A DNA stretch of 31,134 bases from a bacterium UBA2214 (GTDB lineage: Bacteria; Zhuqueibacterota; Zhuqueibacteria; Residuimicrobiales; Residuimicrobiaceae): NCBI GenBank assembly GCA_002327255.1, contig DCUM01000005.1, positions 1 through 31,134 on the forward strand, given 5' to 3'. The notes beneath the pieces were generated by a model, which ran no database searches, was not told the DNA's origin, and saw only the letters and a program-made list of their open reading frames with translations. Positions 7,914 to 15,714 of this stretch are shown piece after piece (positions within the stretch are counted from its first letter, which is position 1; each line of letters begins with the position of its first letter). Both the position numbers and the translations under genes were made by a program.

Positions 7914-9531
7914 AGCAACGCTCGAACACCTGTTGCCCGTGGTGCTCTTTTTTCTCTATGCGGAAATCCATTTCCGCATTCCCTTTGTGCCGAGCCGCCT
8001 CTTCCGGCGCGCGCCGGAAATCATCCTCGATGTTCCGCACCGCCTCGAGCCCGGCGCCAGCCTGCCGGTTCTGCTGATCATCAAAGACGCCCATCGCTAC
8101 CCCGTGACGCTGCAGCGGCTGGCGATTACCCTTTCGGCACCCGGCCGTGAAGCGGCGCACCAGGTGCTGACCTTGAACGATGAAACGATCGACGCTCCCC
8201 TGTGGCAACGCATTTTCACCATCACTCCACCGCCGCAGTGGCAGGGCGCGGTCGAGGTGGATTGTCATTTGCTGGGGCGCATGAACGGCAAGACCCTCGA
8301 GGTCCGCAACGACAACTATCCGCACACCGCGCACAGGCCCTTCACCGTTTATCTGGATGCCGCGCCGCTCCCGGGCGCTCAGGCCTGTTTCTATGGCGAC
8401 CTCCATTACCACAGCGATCTGACATCGGACCAGGTCGAATTCGGCGCCGGCCCGGAGATGGCCGCACGGATGGCACAGGCGCTCGGTCTGGACTTTTTCG
8501 CCGTCACCGATCATTCCTACGACCTCGATGACTGTTGGGAGAATTATCTCCTCAACGATCCGGATCTGCCCAAATGGCGCCATTTGCAGGAGGTGGTGCA
8601 GACGTGGAATACCCGTCATGCCACGCCGAAAATGATCGCCGGCGAGGAAGTCTCCACCGGCAATCACAAGGGCCACAACGTCCACATTCTCATTCTCAAT
8701 CATCGCACCTGGCTGCCCGGCAGCGGCGACTCGGCGGAGAAGTGGCTGCGCACGCGGCCGCAGCTCTCCATCGCGCAAATCCTCGACCGCCTCGAACCCG
8801 AAGCCCTGGCATTCGCGGCGCACGCCGCGACGCGACCGCCCTTTCTGGAACGGCTTCTCTTCCGTCGCGACACCTGGCATGAACAGGACCTGCGCGATGA
8901 TCGTCTCACCGGCATGCAGATCTGGAATGGAATGGATGATGCGGATTTCGAACGCGGCCGGTCGCAATGGATCAAGCTTCTGCTGGAGAACAAACGGCGC
9001 GTGCTCATCGGCGGCAACGATGCACACGGCAACTTTGGCCGCAGTCGCCAGATCGCCTGGCCGTTTCTGACCATGCGGGAAAAAGAGACGCAGCTATTTG
9101 GACAGGTGAGAACCGGGGTGCTTAAAACCGGAGAAAAAACGACAACGGAAGAGATCCTGCGGGCACTCGGAGCCGGCCGCTGTCTGGTGAGCAGCGGTCC
9201 CTATGGCGAATTGATCCTGCAGGAAGCGGACGGCACGCACTGTCGCCCCGGCGATGCCACCGCCTGCAAAGTGCTGACGATGCGGGTAGGCGCCGAATCT
9301 TCCGCAGCCTTTGGCCCCCTGCACGCCGTGGAAGTGTACATCGGCGACCACCGTACCAAAAAAGAAACCCGGCTCTCCCTGCTCGAGGGTGAATCGGGTC
9401 CGGTGAAATTTGATCTGCCGCTGAGCGCTGTTCCAGCGTCCGGCTATATCCGGCTGGAAGTATCCAGCAGCCGCCCCGGCCGCCTTTTTCGCTGCCTCAC
9501 CAATCCGGTCTTTCTGCAGCCCTGCTGCTAG
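7900..9531 (+). CDS. PHP-domain metallohydrolase (CehA/McbA-like)
   Basis: Metal-dependent hydrolase of 543 aa. Residues 10-27 are hydrophobic and could anchor it to the membrane. A beta-rich region (about 35-155) precedes the PHP domain. Metal ligands are visible in the expected order: GDLHYHSD (D167, H169, H171), TDHS (D204, H205), GEE near 248-250, a histidine in GHNVHI, AAHAA near 307-310, and GGNDAHG (D374, H376). About 150 residues of beta-type sequence follow at the C-terminus. PHP enzymes of this type hydrolyse phosphoesters or related bonds. Its place at the end of a glycosyltransferase unit suggests it acts on a sugar-phosphate or lipid-linked intermediate, which is inference. Its start overlaps the preceding gene by 14 bases. 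Its TAG stop (9529-9531) overlaps the stop of the convergent gene. Confidence 0.82.
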   Translation: MPCAEATLEHLLPVVLFFLYAEIHFRIPFVPSRLFRRAPEIILDVPHRLEPGASLPVLLIIKDAHRYPVTLQRLAITLSAPGREAAHQVLTLNDETIDAPLWQRIFTITPPPQWQGAVEVDCHLLGRMNGKTLEVRNDNYPHTAHRPFTVYLDAAPLPGAQACFYGDLHYHSDLTSDQVEFGAGPEMAARMAQALGLDFFAVTDHSYDLDDCWENYLLNDPDLPKWRHLQEVVQTWNTRHATPKMIAGEEVSTGNHKGHNVHILILNHRTWLPGSGDSAEKWLRTRPQLSIAQILDRLEPEALAFAAHAATRPPFLERLLFRRDTWHEQDLRDDRLTGMQIWNGMDDADFERGRSQWIKLLLENKRRVLIGGNDAHGNFGRSRQIAWPFLTMREKETQLFGQVRTGVLKTGEKTTTEEILRALGAGRCLVSSGPYGELILQEADGTHCRPGDATACKVLTMRVGAESSAAFGPLHAVEVYIGDHRTKKETRLSLLEGESGPVKFDLPLSAVPASGYIRLEVSSSRPGRLFRCLTNPVFLQPCC

Positions 9532-10004
9532 AACAGCTTTATCTTTTTGATGATTTTCTTCAAACCGCGGCCGAACAGATTCGCTTCGATGACGATATGG
9601 CGTTCGGCGCCTTCACCAAAGCTCTCCACCTTCAGGGTTTCATTGTTTTTCAACGCTTCATGAATGACAAAGCGCTCATAGCTGCTCATGGGGGGGAGTT
9701 CGACCTTCTGGCCCTTTTGAACGGCTTCCTCCGCCCGCCTGGCCGCATATCGTTTCAGGTTGCCGACCGGATAGACCCGCAATTCATACTCCTCATCGCT
9801 GATTTTATAGGTCTTGGTGACGATATCGTCATCGTGGTCAAAGTGTTGATGAATCAGACGCCGATCCGCTGCGGGCAATCCCGTCAGGGAAACCGGTACG
9901 ATCGAATCGCGCAAATCATCTTCCACTTTGCGGACCATTTTGTCTATCTTTTCGTTGCTGCCTGTATGTTGCCGTCTTCTTTCCATGTGCTCCAACCTCT
10001 CCAT
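9528..10004 (-). CDS. Small basic protein with R3H domain, possibly two R3H repeats
   Basis: Protein of 158 aa ending in a lysine-rich tail (KKIIKKIKLF). Residues 103-141 read LPPMSSYERFVIHEAL...VESFGEGAERHIVIE, a good R3H domain with the R-x3-H signature at R111/H115. R3H domains bind single-stranded nucleic acid, as in Jag/KhpB proteins, but no KH or Jag-N domain is present here. Residues 43-80 (LPAADRRLIHQHF...TKTYKISDEEYELRVYPV) show the same pattern with R48/H52 and may be a second, diverged R3H copy. The start ATG shares a base with the stop of mpl (TAATG at 10006-10002), with GGGGAG about 12 bases upstream; an in-frame ATG at 9986 is the alternative. It is the last gene of the minus-strand envelope operon. 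Confidence 0.75.
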   Translation of the reverse strand: MERLEHMERRRQHTGSNEKIDKMVRKVEDDLRDSIVPVSLTGLPAADRRLIHQHFDHDDDIVTKTYKISDEEYELRVYPVGNLKRYAARRAEEAVQKGQKVELPPMSSYERFVIHEALKNNETLKVESFGEGAERHIVIEANLFGRGLKKIIKKIKLF

Positions 10005-11449
10005 TATGCTAAAGTACTCCCCTGATCCTGTTTTTCCAATGCCGTCAGCAGCTGGTCGTGGATATAGCCGAAAGGCCCGTTGCTGAAGGTGATGACCGCA
10101 TCTCCGGAATGGAGCCGGGACAGTAAATAGGTCCTGATCGCTTCCACGGTTGGCAGCGCCTCGGCATCCTTGCCCTGGCGGCGCAAATCGTCGGCCAGTT
10201 TTTCCGTGGAGAGAACCTGTCCGGGGGGCGCCTTGTCCGGCCGGTCCACCGGGGCGATGAGCACGCCATCGGCGTCCCGGAAGGCCGTCACCAGTTCCTG
10301 CTGAAACAGGGAACGGCGCGTCGTGGCACAGCGCGGTTCAAAGAGCGCCCAGATGCGTTTCTGCGGATAACGGCGGCGAAATCCGGCCAGGGTTTCCGCA
10401 ACAGCCGTCGGATGATGGCCAAAATCGTCATAAACATCGACACCCGCGGCGCTGCCTTTGAGTTCCATGCGCCGTTTGATGCCGGTGAAGGTACGTATGC
10501 CCTCCTGAATTTCCGCAAAAGAAATTCCGGCATGGTGCGCCACCGCGATGGCCGCCAGAACATTGCGCACGTTATGGTCGCCCGACAGCGGCGCCTCCAC
10601 TTCACCGAGCACGACCCCTTCTTTGGCGACGGCAAAGCGGGCACCCGCGGGCGTGAACTGCAGCTGCAGCGGCCGCCACATGGCTGCTTCGGAAAAACCG
10701 AACGTCTGCAGCGGACAAAACGCCTTTTGGCTCACTTCGAGGACGTTTTCATGATCCGCGCACGCCACCAGCAGACCATTGCGCGGAATCAGATTGACAA
10801 AACGGCGGAACGCCAGCTTGATCTCATCCAGAGAATCATAAATATCCGCATGATCGAATTCGACGTGATTGATGATGCCGATATCGGGCAGGTAGCGCAA
10901 AAACTTGGGTGCCTTGTCAAAGTAGGCGGAATCGTACTCATCCCCTTCGAGGATGAAATCGTCGCCCATGCCGACTTGATAGCCGCGTCCGAAATTATTG
11001 GGAATGCCGCCGAGCAGAAAACCGGGACTGCGTTGTGCCGACTCGAAGAGCCAGGCGAGGAGCGCCGTGGTCGTGGTCTTGCCATGCGTCCCGGTGACGA
11101 CGATGGAACGATGGCCGCGGATGCAGAACTCGCGCAGGGCGTCCGGAAGCGACATATAGGGAATGTGGCGGTCGAGGATTTCCTCGATTTCAATATTGCC
11201 GCGCGAGATGACATTGCCGACGATCACCAGATCCGGCGCGGGATCGAGATTGGCCACTCGAAACCCGTCACAGACGGGGATCTTTTGTTCTGCCAAAAAG
11301 TCGCTCATGGGCGGATAGACGCCACTGTCGGAGCCATAGACATGGTAGCCCTTTTGTTTCAACATGGCCGCCAGAGAAGCCATCGCCGTCCCACAGATCG
11401 CGAGGAAATAGAGGCGCTGCGGTAGCTGATCGCGCATGGGCTTTTCCAT
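10004..11449 (-). CDS. mpl: UDP-N-acetylmuramate:L-alanyl-gamma-D-glutamyl-meso-diaminopimelate ligase
   Basis: Mur-ligase-family enzyme of 481 aa that joins the recycled tripeptide L-Ala-gamma-D-Glu-meso-DAP to UDP-MurNAc, letting the cell reuse wall peptides. The N-terminal Rossmann part begins YFLAICGTAMASLA (14-27), with the GTAM form typical of Mpl rather than the GIGG of MurC. The ATP-binding loop GTHGKTTT is at 120-127. LEGDEYDSAYFDKAPKF and NHVEFDHADIYDS follow, then DDFGHHPTAV in the C-terminal domain. Length fits the family. The start overlaps the rodZ stop as TAATG, with GAGG five bases upstream. It implies a meso-DAP peptidoglycan and an active recycling route. A lytic transglycosylase and a DUF1460 peptidase elsewhere in the window could supply muropeptides. 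Confidence 0.95.
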   Translation of the reverse strand: MEKPMRDQLPQRLYFLAICGTAMASLAAMLKQKGYHVYGSDSGVYPPMSDFLAEQKIPVCDGFRVANLDPAPDLVIVGNVISRGNIEIEEILDRHIPYMSLPDALREFCIRGHRSIVVTGTHGKTTTTALLAWLFESAQRSPGFLLGGIPNNFGRGYQVGMGDDFILEGDEYDSAYFDKAPKFLRYLPDIGIINHVEFDHADIYDSLDEIKLAFRRFVNLIPRNGLLVACADHENVLEVSQKAFCPLQTFGFSEAAMWRPLQLQFTPAGARFAVAKEGVVLGEVEAPLSGDHNVRNVLAAIAVAHHAGISFAEIQEGIRTFTGIKRRMELKGSAAGVDVYDDFGHHPTAVAETLAGFRRRYPQKRIWALFEPRCATTRRSLFQQELVTAFRDADGVLIAPVDRPDKAPPGQVLSTEKLADDLRRQGKDAEALPTVEAIRTYLLSRLHSGDAVITFSNGPFGYIHDQLLTALEKQDQGSTLA

Positions 11450-12351
11450 TACGGCCTCGAACTGCCCATGGCCGGAGGGAACTCCGCCAGGGAAATGGGC
11501 GTAATTCCGGTTTTATCGATGAGAATGTTGACAACCTGTCCCGCATTTCCCGGCTTGCCGAGATCGTGTCCATCGAGGACGAGACGCACGCCGCCGGCAT
11601 TGCCAATTTTGAGATAAAACTTGTCGGGGGTTTTCCAGCTGCGTTCGATGCCCTCGGTGAACACGCCTTCTTCGGCCACGGTATCCTGGTACACAATCCG
11701 CACCCAGGCGGTTTCCGTGGCACGCAGACTCAGGGTCAGCGGCTGGGTTTGCAGGGAGGAGGCTTTATTCTCATCGGTGATCGCTACCAGCGTCACCGTC
11801 GTATCCGCGCTACTCTCAAGAACCGCCACCGGCACGGAAATCCCGCTATCCAGCACGGAGGGGGGTTGCGCCGGGGTACGATAGAAAAAGTAGTAAAGAA
11901 CCGCGAGCAACCCCACCAAAACGATTCCCAGCACAAACGGATTCCTGATCCATTGCGTGCCATCATCGTTTTGACCGGAACCCTGTTCCAGACGGGTGAC
12001 GACCGCTTCGGGCTCGGGCGTCATGGCAGCGGGCTCTGGCGTCGGCTGCTCAGAATCTTCCGCCGGCTCGTCTGAGGTCACCGGTGTGACGGCGACCGGT
12101 TTCCACTGCGCCAGCAAACGCCGTACCATGACTTCAGGATCCAGTCCAATCTCGGCGGACAAAAGACGCAGAAAGGCTTTGACCGTGACTTCGGGGAGAA
12201 ACCGGAAATCACCCTGTTCCATTTTTTCGATGAATCGCTCCGAGATTTTGGTGGTTTGCGCCACCTGGACGATGGTCAGGCCTTTATGCTCGCGCTGCCG
12301 GGTGATCTCTTCACCCAAACGTAATAGTTCTTCATTCACGGCAAATTTCAT
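11449..12351 (-). CDS. rodZ: RodZ-like cytoskeletal protein with HTH and DUF4115-like domains
   Basis: Membrane protein of 300 aa of the RodZ type, which links MreB filaments to the rod-shape wall machinery. Residues 10-70 form a helix-turn-helix domain (LGEEITRQREHKGLTIVQVAQ, then ISERFIEKMEQGDF). Residues 85-130 are a Pro/Glu-rich linker. A single span lies at about 138-157, flanked by WIRNP and YRTP. The periplasmic C-terminus carries AWVRIVYQDTVAEEGVF and a GNAGGVRLVLDG-GKPGNAGQV stretch typical of DUF4115. It begins inside the end of maf (20-base overlap) and shares TAATG with mpl. No mreB is in the window. Assignment is firm at family level. Confidence 0.92.
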   Translation of the reverse strand: MKFAVNEELLRLGEEITRQREHKGLTIVQVAQTTKISERFIEKMEQGDFRFLPEVTVKAFLRLLSAEIGLDPEVMVRRLLAQWKPVAVTPVTSDEPAEDSEQPTPEPAAMTPEPEAVVTRLEQGSGQNDDGTQWIRNPFVLGIVLVGLLAVLYYFFYRTPAQPPSVLDSGISVPVAVLESSADTTVTLVAITDENKASSLQTQPLTLSLRATETAWVRIVYQDTVAEEGVFTEGIERSWKTPDKFYLKIGNAGGVRLVLDGHDLGKPGNAGQVVNILIDKTGITPISLAEFPPAMGSSRP

Positions 12352-12943
12352 CCCAAAATTTGAGTAAGGTCAAATAGAATCTGGTCAATGGAAAACCGAC
12401 CACGTTATAAAAACAACCCTCGATGCGGTCTGCAAACAGGGCGCTCTGGTCCTGGATGCCATAGGCACCCGCCTTGTCCAGCGGACTGCCCGTCGCTACA
12501 TAACTTTCGATCTCCCAGCCCTGCAGATGCCGGAAATGCACCCGCGTCATTTCGTGTCCGCTCACCTGGCGTCCCTCGGGCTGGCAGACGATGGCGAAAC
12601 CGGTATAGACCTGATGAATGCGTCCGCTGAGGCGCTTCAGCATCCGCACGGCATCCGCGGCATCGACCGGCTTGCCGAGGATTTCGCCGTCCAGTACCAC
12701 CACGGTGTCCGCGCCGACGATGATGCCTTCCGGGACGCGCTTGCTGACATCCAGCGCCTTGGCCAGTGCCAGCGCTTCGACATGGCGCAGGGGCTCCGTT
12801 TCCGTGCATGCCTCCTCATCCACGCCGCTCGGCAGGACCTGGAATTCGAGTCCCATGAGCTGCAGCAGCTGCTTTCGCCGCGGTGATTGCGAGGCAAGAA
12901 AAAAGGGCCGCTGCGGCAGGTGTTGTTCCGGAAAAAACGTCAT
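12332..12943 (-). CDS. maf: Maf-family nucleoside triphosphate pyrophosphatase
   Basis: Maf/YhdE-type enzyme of 203 aa that hydrolyses non-canonical or modified nucleoside triphosphates and has been linked to septum formation. Visible signatures are the N-terminal LASQSPRRKQLL (S20-R23), GADTVVVLDGEILGKP (78-92, the metal-binding region), SGRIHQVYTG (106-115) and YVATGSPLDKAGAYGIQ (148-164). The length is usual for the family. It starts in the dtd stop (ATGA, 12943-12940) and runs 20 bases into rodZ. Such strong overlaps suggest the dtd-maf-rodZ-mpl string is translated as a coupled unit. Which nucleotide it prefers (TTP/UTP type or m7GTP type) cannot be decided by eye. Confidence 0.93.
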   Translation of the reverse strand: MTFFPEQHLPQRPFFLASQSPRRKQLLQLMGLEFQVLPSGVDEEACTETEPLRHVEALALAKALDVSKRVPEGIIVGADTVVVLDGEILGKPVDAADAVRMLKRLSGRIHQVYTGFAIVCQPEGRQVSGHEMTRVHFRHLQGWEIESYVATGSPLDKAGAYGIQDQSALFADRIEGCFYNVVGFPLTRFYLTLLKFWDEICRE

Positions 12944-13392
12944 AGCCGCTTTTCGTCGCTGTCGAGCATGATGGTGAAGGGACCCTGATTATGAATTTCC
13001 ACCAGCATCATGGCGCCGAATTGCCCGCCGGCCACTTTAAAACCCAGCGCGGCCAATTTGCTCTTGAAAGCTTCGTAGAGGGGTTCGGCGATTTCGGGCC
13101 GGGCGGCATGGGAAAACCCCGGCCGGCGGCCGCGGCGGCAATCCGCATAGAGCGTAAATTGCGAAATGACCAGCATCCCGGCGCCCACTTCCAGGGCGGA
13201 CAGATTCGTCTTGCCCTCTGCATCCTCAAAAATGCGCAGGTGCGCGATGCGTTCCGCCAGATAATCGACGGTTTGCTGCTCGTCACCGTCACGAACACCC
13301 AGGAATATCACCAACCCGGGGCCGATTTCGCCCAGCGTTTTTCCGGCAACCCGGACACGACCCTGGTTGACGCGTTGCAAGAGTGCCCGCAT
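12940..13392 (-). CDS. dtd: D-aminoacyl-tRNA deacylase
   Basis: Proofreading enzyme of 150 aa that removes D-amino acids, or glycine mischarged on tRNA-Ala, from tRNA in the cytoplasm. It begins MRALLQRVNQGRVRV. It carries both active-site motifs: SQFT (77-80, in SQFTLYAD) and the Gly-cisPro motif NQGPFT (135-140, family form NxGPxT). The length matches bacterial Dtd. The ATG at 13392 lies 12 bases after the stop of the prenyltransferase gene, and its stop overlaps maf by four bases. Confident call. Confidence 0.95.
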   Translation of the reverse strand: MRALLQRVNQGRVRVAGKTLGEIGPGLVIFLGVRDGDEQQTVDYLAERIAHLRIFEDAEGKTNLSALEVGAGMLVISQFTLYADCRRGRRPGFSHAARPEIAEPLYEAFKSKLAALGFKVAGGQFGAMMLVEIHNQGPFTIMLDSDEKRL

Positions 13393-13404
13393 CTCTCTAT
13401 CCTT

Positions 13405-14250
13405 TCACCATCGGCCCAAATAAATAGCCAGCAAACCGACGAGCATGTCCGCTTTCAGCACGGCGCTCAATCGCCGCAACATCGGGGGCCTCGGCCGCAT
13501 CCACATGACGAGGAGACTCCCCGCCAAGACCACCTGTACGCCCGCAATGACCACCAGCAAATACCAGCGGCCATAAATGCCCATCCAGTAGGGCAGCAGG
13601 GTTCCGGGAATGAGCAAACCGAAAAGGAACGTCACCAGCCATTGCGCCGGCCGCAAACCGTGAACGACCGGGAGGGTCCGCGCGCCATTCGCCCGGTCGC
13701 CGGCCACATCCTCCAGATCTTTGATGATCTCACGGCCAAAGTGCATGAAAAATGCGAACGCAGCCGGAATGAGCGCCGCCTCGAAGCGGCCGACGGCCAC
13801 ACCGCCGTAAATGAAAGCCAGTCCCGTCACGAAAGCGACCGTGAGGTTGCCCCAGACGACCGTACGCTTGAGCCGCGCGCTGTACCAGTACAGCAGAATG
13901 GCTGAGGTCAGGGTGATCACGACAGCCACCCTGCTGATGAATCCAGCCGCGATCACGGCAAGAACGAAGGCGCCCGTCGCGAAAAAACGAGCGTCACCGG
14001 GTTGCAGCGCTCCACCCGGAAGCGGGCGAAAGGGTTTGTTGATCCGGTCGATCTCCAGATCAAAAAAATCGTTGATGGCATTGGCACCGGCTGTCACCAG
14101 GGCGCCGGAGAGGCAGGCCAGCAGCAGTTTGTGCCAGGCCGCGCCGATGCCGCACAGATATCCGGCCAGCAGAATGGAGAGAAAAGCGATGACGACATTG
14201 GCCGGACGCGACAAAATGATGAATGCTTTTATGTTTCGCAGATAGCGCAT
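13405..14250 (-). CDS. UbiA-superfamily prenyltransferase, DGGGP-synthase-like
   Basis: Integral membrane prenyltransferase of about 281 aa with eight or nine hydrophobic segments. The first Asp-rich motif is NAINDFFDLEID (57-68), followed by NKPFRPLPGG. The second is KDLEDVAGD (177-185) inside REIIKDLEDVAGD...RTLPVV. The pairs INKPxRPxP and REIIKDxED are characteristic of (S)-2,3-di-O-geranylgeranylglyceryl phosphate synthase, the second ether-forming enzyme of archaeal lipid synthesis, which also occurs in FCB-group bacteria. The true substrate could be another prenyl acceptor. ATG 14250 is chosen; a TTG at 14259 in frame is possible, and neither has a strong ribosome binding site. It lies between the GWxTD gene and dtd. 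A second UbiA gene at 27186-28103 looks like MenA, so the two are probably not redundant. Confidence 0.85.
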   Translation of the reverse strand: MRYLRNIKAFIILSRPANVVIAFLSILLAGYLCGIGAAWHKLLLACLSGALVTAGANAINDFFDLEIDRINKPFRPLPGGALQPGDARFFATGAFVLAVIAAGFISRVAVVITLTSAILLYWYSARLKRTVVWGNLTVAFVTGLAFIYGGVAVGRFEAALIPAAFAFFMHFGREIIKDLEDVAGDRANGARTLPVVHGLRPAQWLVTFLFGLLIPGTLLPYWMGIYGRWYLLVVIAGVQVVLAGSLLVMWMRPRPPMLRRLSAVLKADMLVGLLAIYLGRW

Positions 14251-14271
14251 AGGCTGCAAAGCGGGGCCGTC

Positions 14272-15705
14272 TCAACTATTGGGATCGATCCACCGCGTCC
14301 ATTCGGTATCGTAGAGCTCGCCGCGCGCCGTGGAGTGCACCAATTCCAGCTCTCCGGTGTCGCGCTTGTCGACAAAATAGAAATAGATGCCGCCCTGTTG
14401 TGAATAATAATGCCACACTTCATAGGTGCGATTCTGATTGCTGAAGGGAAAGCGTTCGATTTCATCCGGCCGTCCATAGACCAACAGGATACGGCCGCGG
14501 TCGGAGCGCCAGCCCTCTCTGAATGATCCGCGATAGGAACGGTTGGCCACCTCGATGCGGCCGAGATAATCCTGCTTGAATTCATTCTCGAGCGTGCCCG
14601 GCGTTTGATCCCGCTCCGCCCAAAATTGCTTGATAAAGTTGCGCTTTCCTTCCAGGTTGAGCTTTTTATAAGTGTCGCGCTCCTGTTTGCGGTTGATATA
14701 GCGCGTGTATTCGAATTCCCGGTCCAGCTCTTTTTCGCTGGCGACGTTGTAGCGGTCGGCATCGCTACCCGGACTGCCGCCGCCCTTGAACTCCTCCTGA
14801 CGCACAAACACGGCGCCTCCCTCTGCATAATCCGCCTCACGATAGACGAAAAATTTACGCCACGAGGTCATTTCAGCCCCGTTCTCCAGGTCGGTGACGG
14901 CGATTTCGACGCGATAGGCGCCGGACACCAGGGACACGACATTGATACCGCTCACTTCAACGGCGGACTCGCCGGGCTTTTTGCGCCGCTTCGGATCCGT
15001 CTGCTTGACGATCAGGCCATCTGAACTGTATATCTTGTAGATGACCCGGTAATAATGTCCACTGTCGCTGCTGGCAGCGGCAAGATGATAGAGTTCCGAA
15101 TAGAGATAGAGAATGGGCAGACTCAGACCATACAGCGCCGTCGGGTTGGGCACGACGCGATAGCCGTTCTTGGTGAAAAAGCTGGCGGTGGTGTCACGTT
15201 CTATGGAAGAACTCAACTGCAGATCACTGACGGCCAGGGCACTCCCGGCATAGGCGCGCGTCTGAACCGGAAATTTATATTCCGCATGGGTCTGCGGATC
15301 GTGGCCGTCTTCGATGTGCACGGACATGGTGTAATCGCCGTCCGGCAGCAGAAAATGATTCAGGACAAAAAGCCGCTGCGTGTCGTTGATCTCGGCAAGA
15401 CTGTCGACATGATTGACGTTTTTCCATTGTTTGGAAGCGACCAGAGAGTCTTTGGCATAAATACGCGCATCGACAATGAACTCGCCGGCAAATCGCTCCG
15501 CGTCCGGCTGATAGAGCAGAAAAGAACGCAGGAGCGAGGCTGAAAATTCCAGATAGGTGAGGCTGTCGGAATAGCGAAACCGGTTATAATCGACATTGAA
15601 TTGAAAACGGGCTTTGTCCGAAGTCTCCTGGGCGCGGATCGAGCCGGCCGCGATCCAGCTCAGCGTGGAGACGATGATCAACGAAATGACATGCATTTTT
15701 TTCAT
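14272..15705 (-). CDS. GWxTD-domain protein, exported
   Basis: Protein of 477 aa with a signal peptide (MKKMHVISLIIVSTLSWIAAGSIRAQ). The C-terminal part matches the GWxTD domain seen in many FCB and Acidobacteria-like genomes: FIKQFWAERDQTPGT (357-371), NRSYRGSFREGWRSDRGRILLVYGRPDEIE (389-417) and YEVWHYY (428-434). Here the name motif reads GWRSD, with Ser for Thr. The N-terminal 300 residues are beta-rich and resemble the usual partner region of these proteins, whose function is unknown. A GAGG seven bases before the ATG supports the start, and the gap from the smc stop is 9 bases. Its link to the cell envelope is inferred from the signal peptide and neighbours. Confidence 0.88.
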   Translation of the reverse strand: MKKMHVISLIIVSTLSWIAAGSIRAQETSDKARFQFNVDYNRFRYSDSLTYLEFSASLLRSFLLYQPDAERFAGEFIVDARIYAKDSLVASKQWKNVNHVDSLAEINDTQRLFVLNHFLLPDGDYTMSVHIEDGHDPQTHAEYKFPVQTRAYAGSALAVSDLQLSSSIERDTTASFFTKNGYRVVPNPTALYGLSLPILYLYSELYHLAAASSDSGHYYRVIYKIYSSDGLIVKQTDPKRRKKPGESAVEVSGINVVSLVSGAYRVEIAVTDLENGAEMTSWRKFFVYREADYAEGGAVFVRQEEFKGGGSPGSDADRYNVASEKELDREFEYTRYINRKQERDTYKKLNLEGKRNFIKQFWAERDQTPGTLENEFKQDYLGRIEVANRSYRGSFREGWRSDRGRILLVYGRPDEIERFPFSNQNRTYEVWHYYSQQGGIYFYFVDKRDTGELELVHSTARGELYDTEWTRWIDPNS

Positions 15706-15714
15706 AGTATATCC

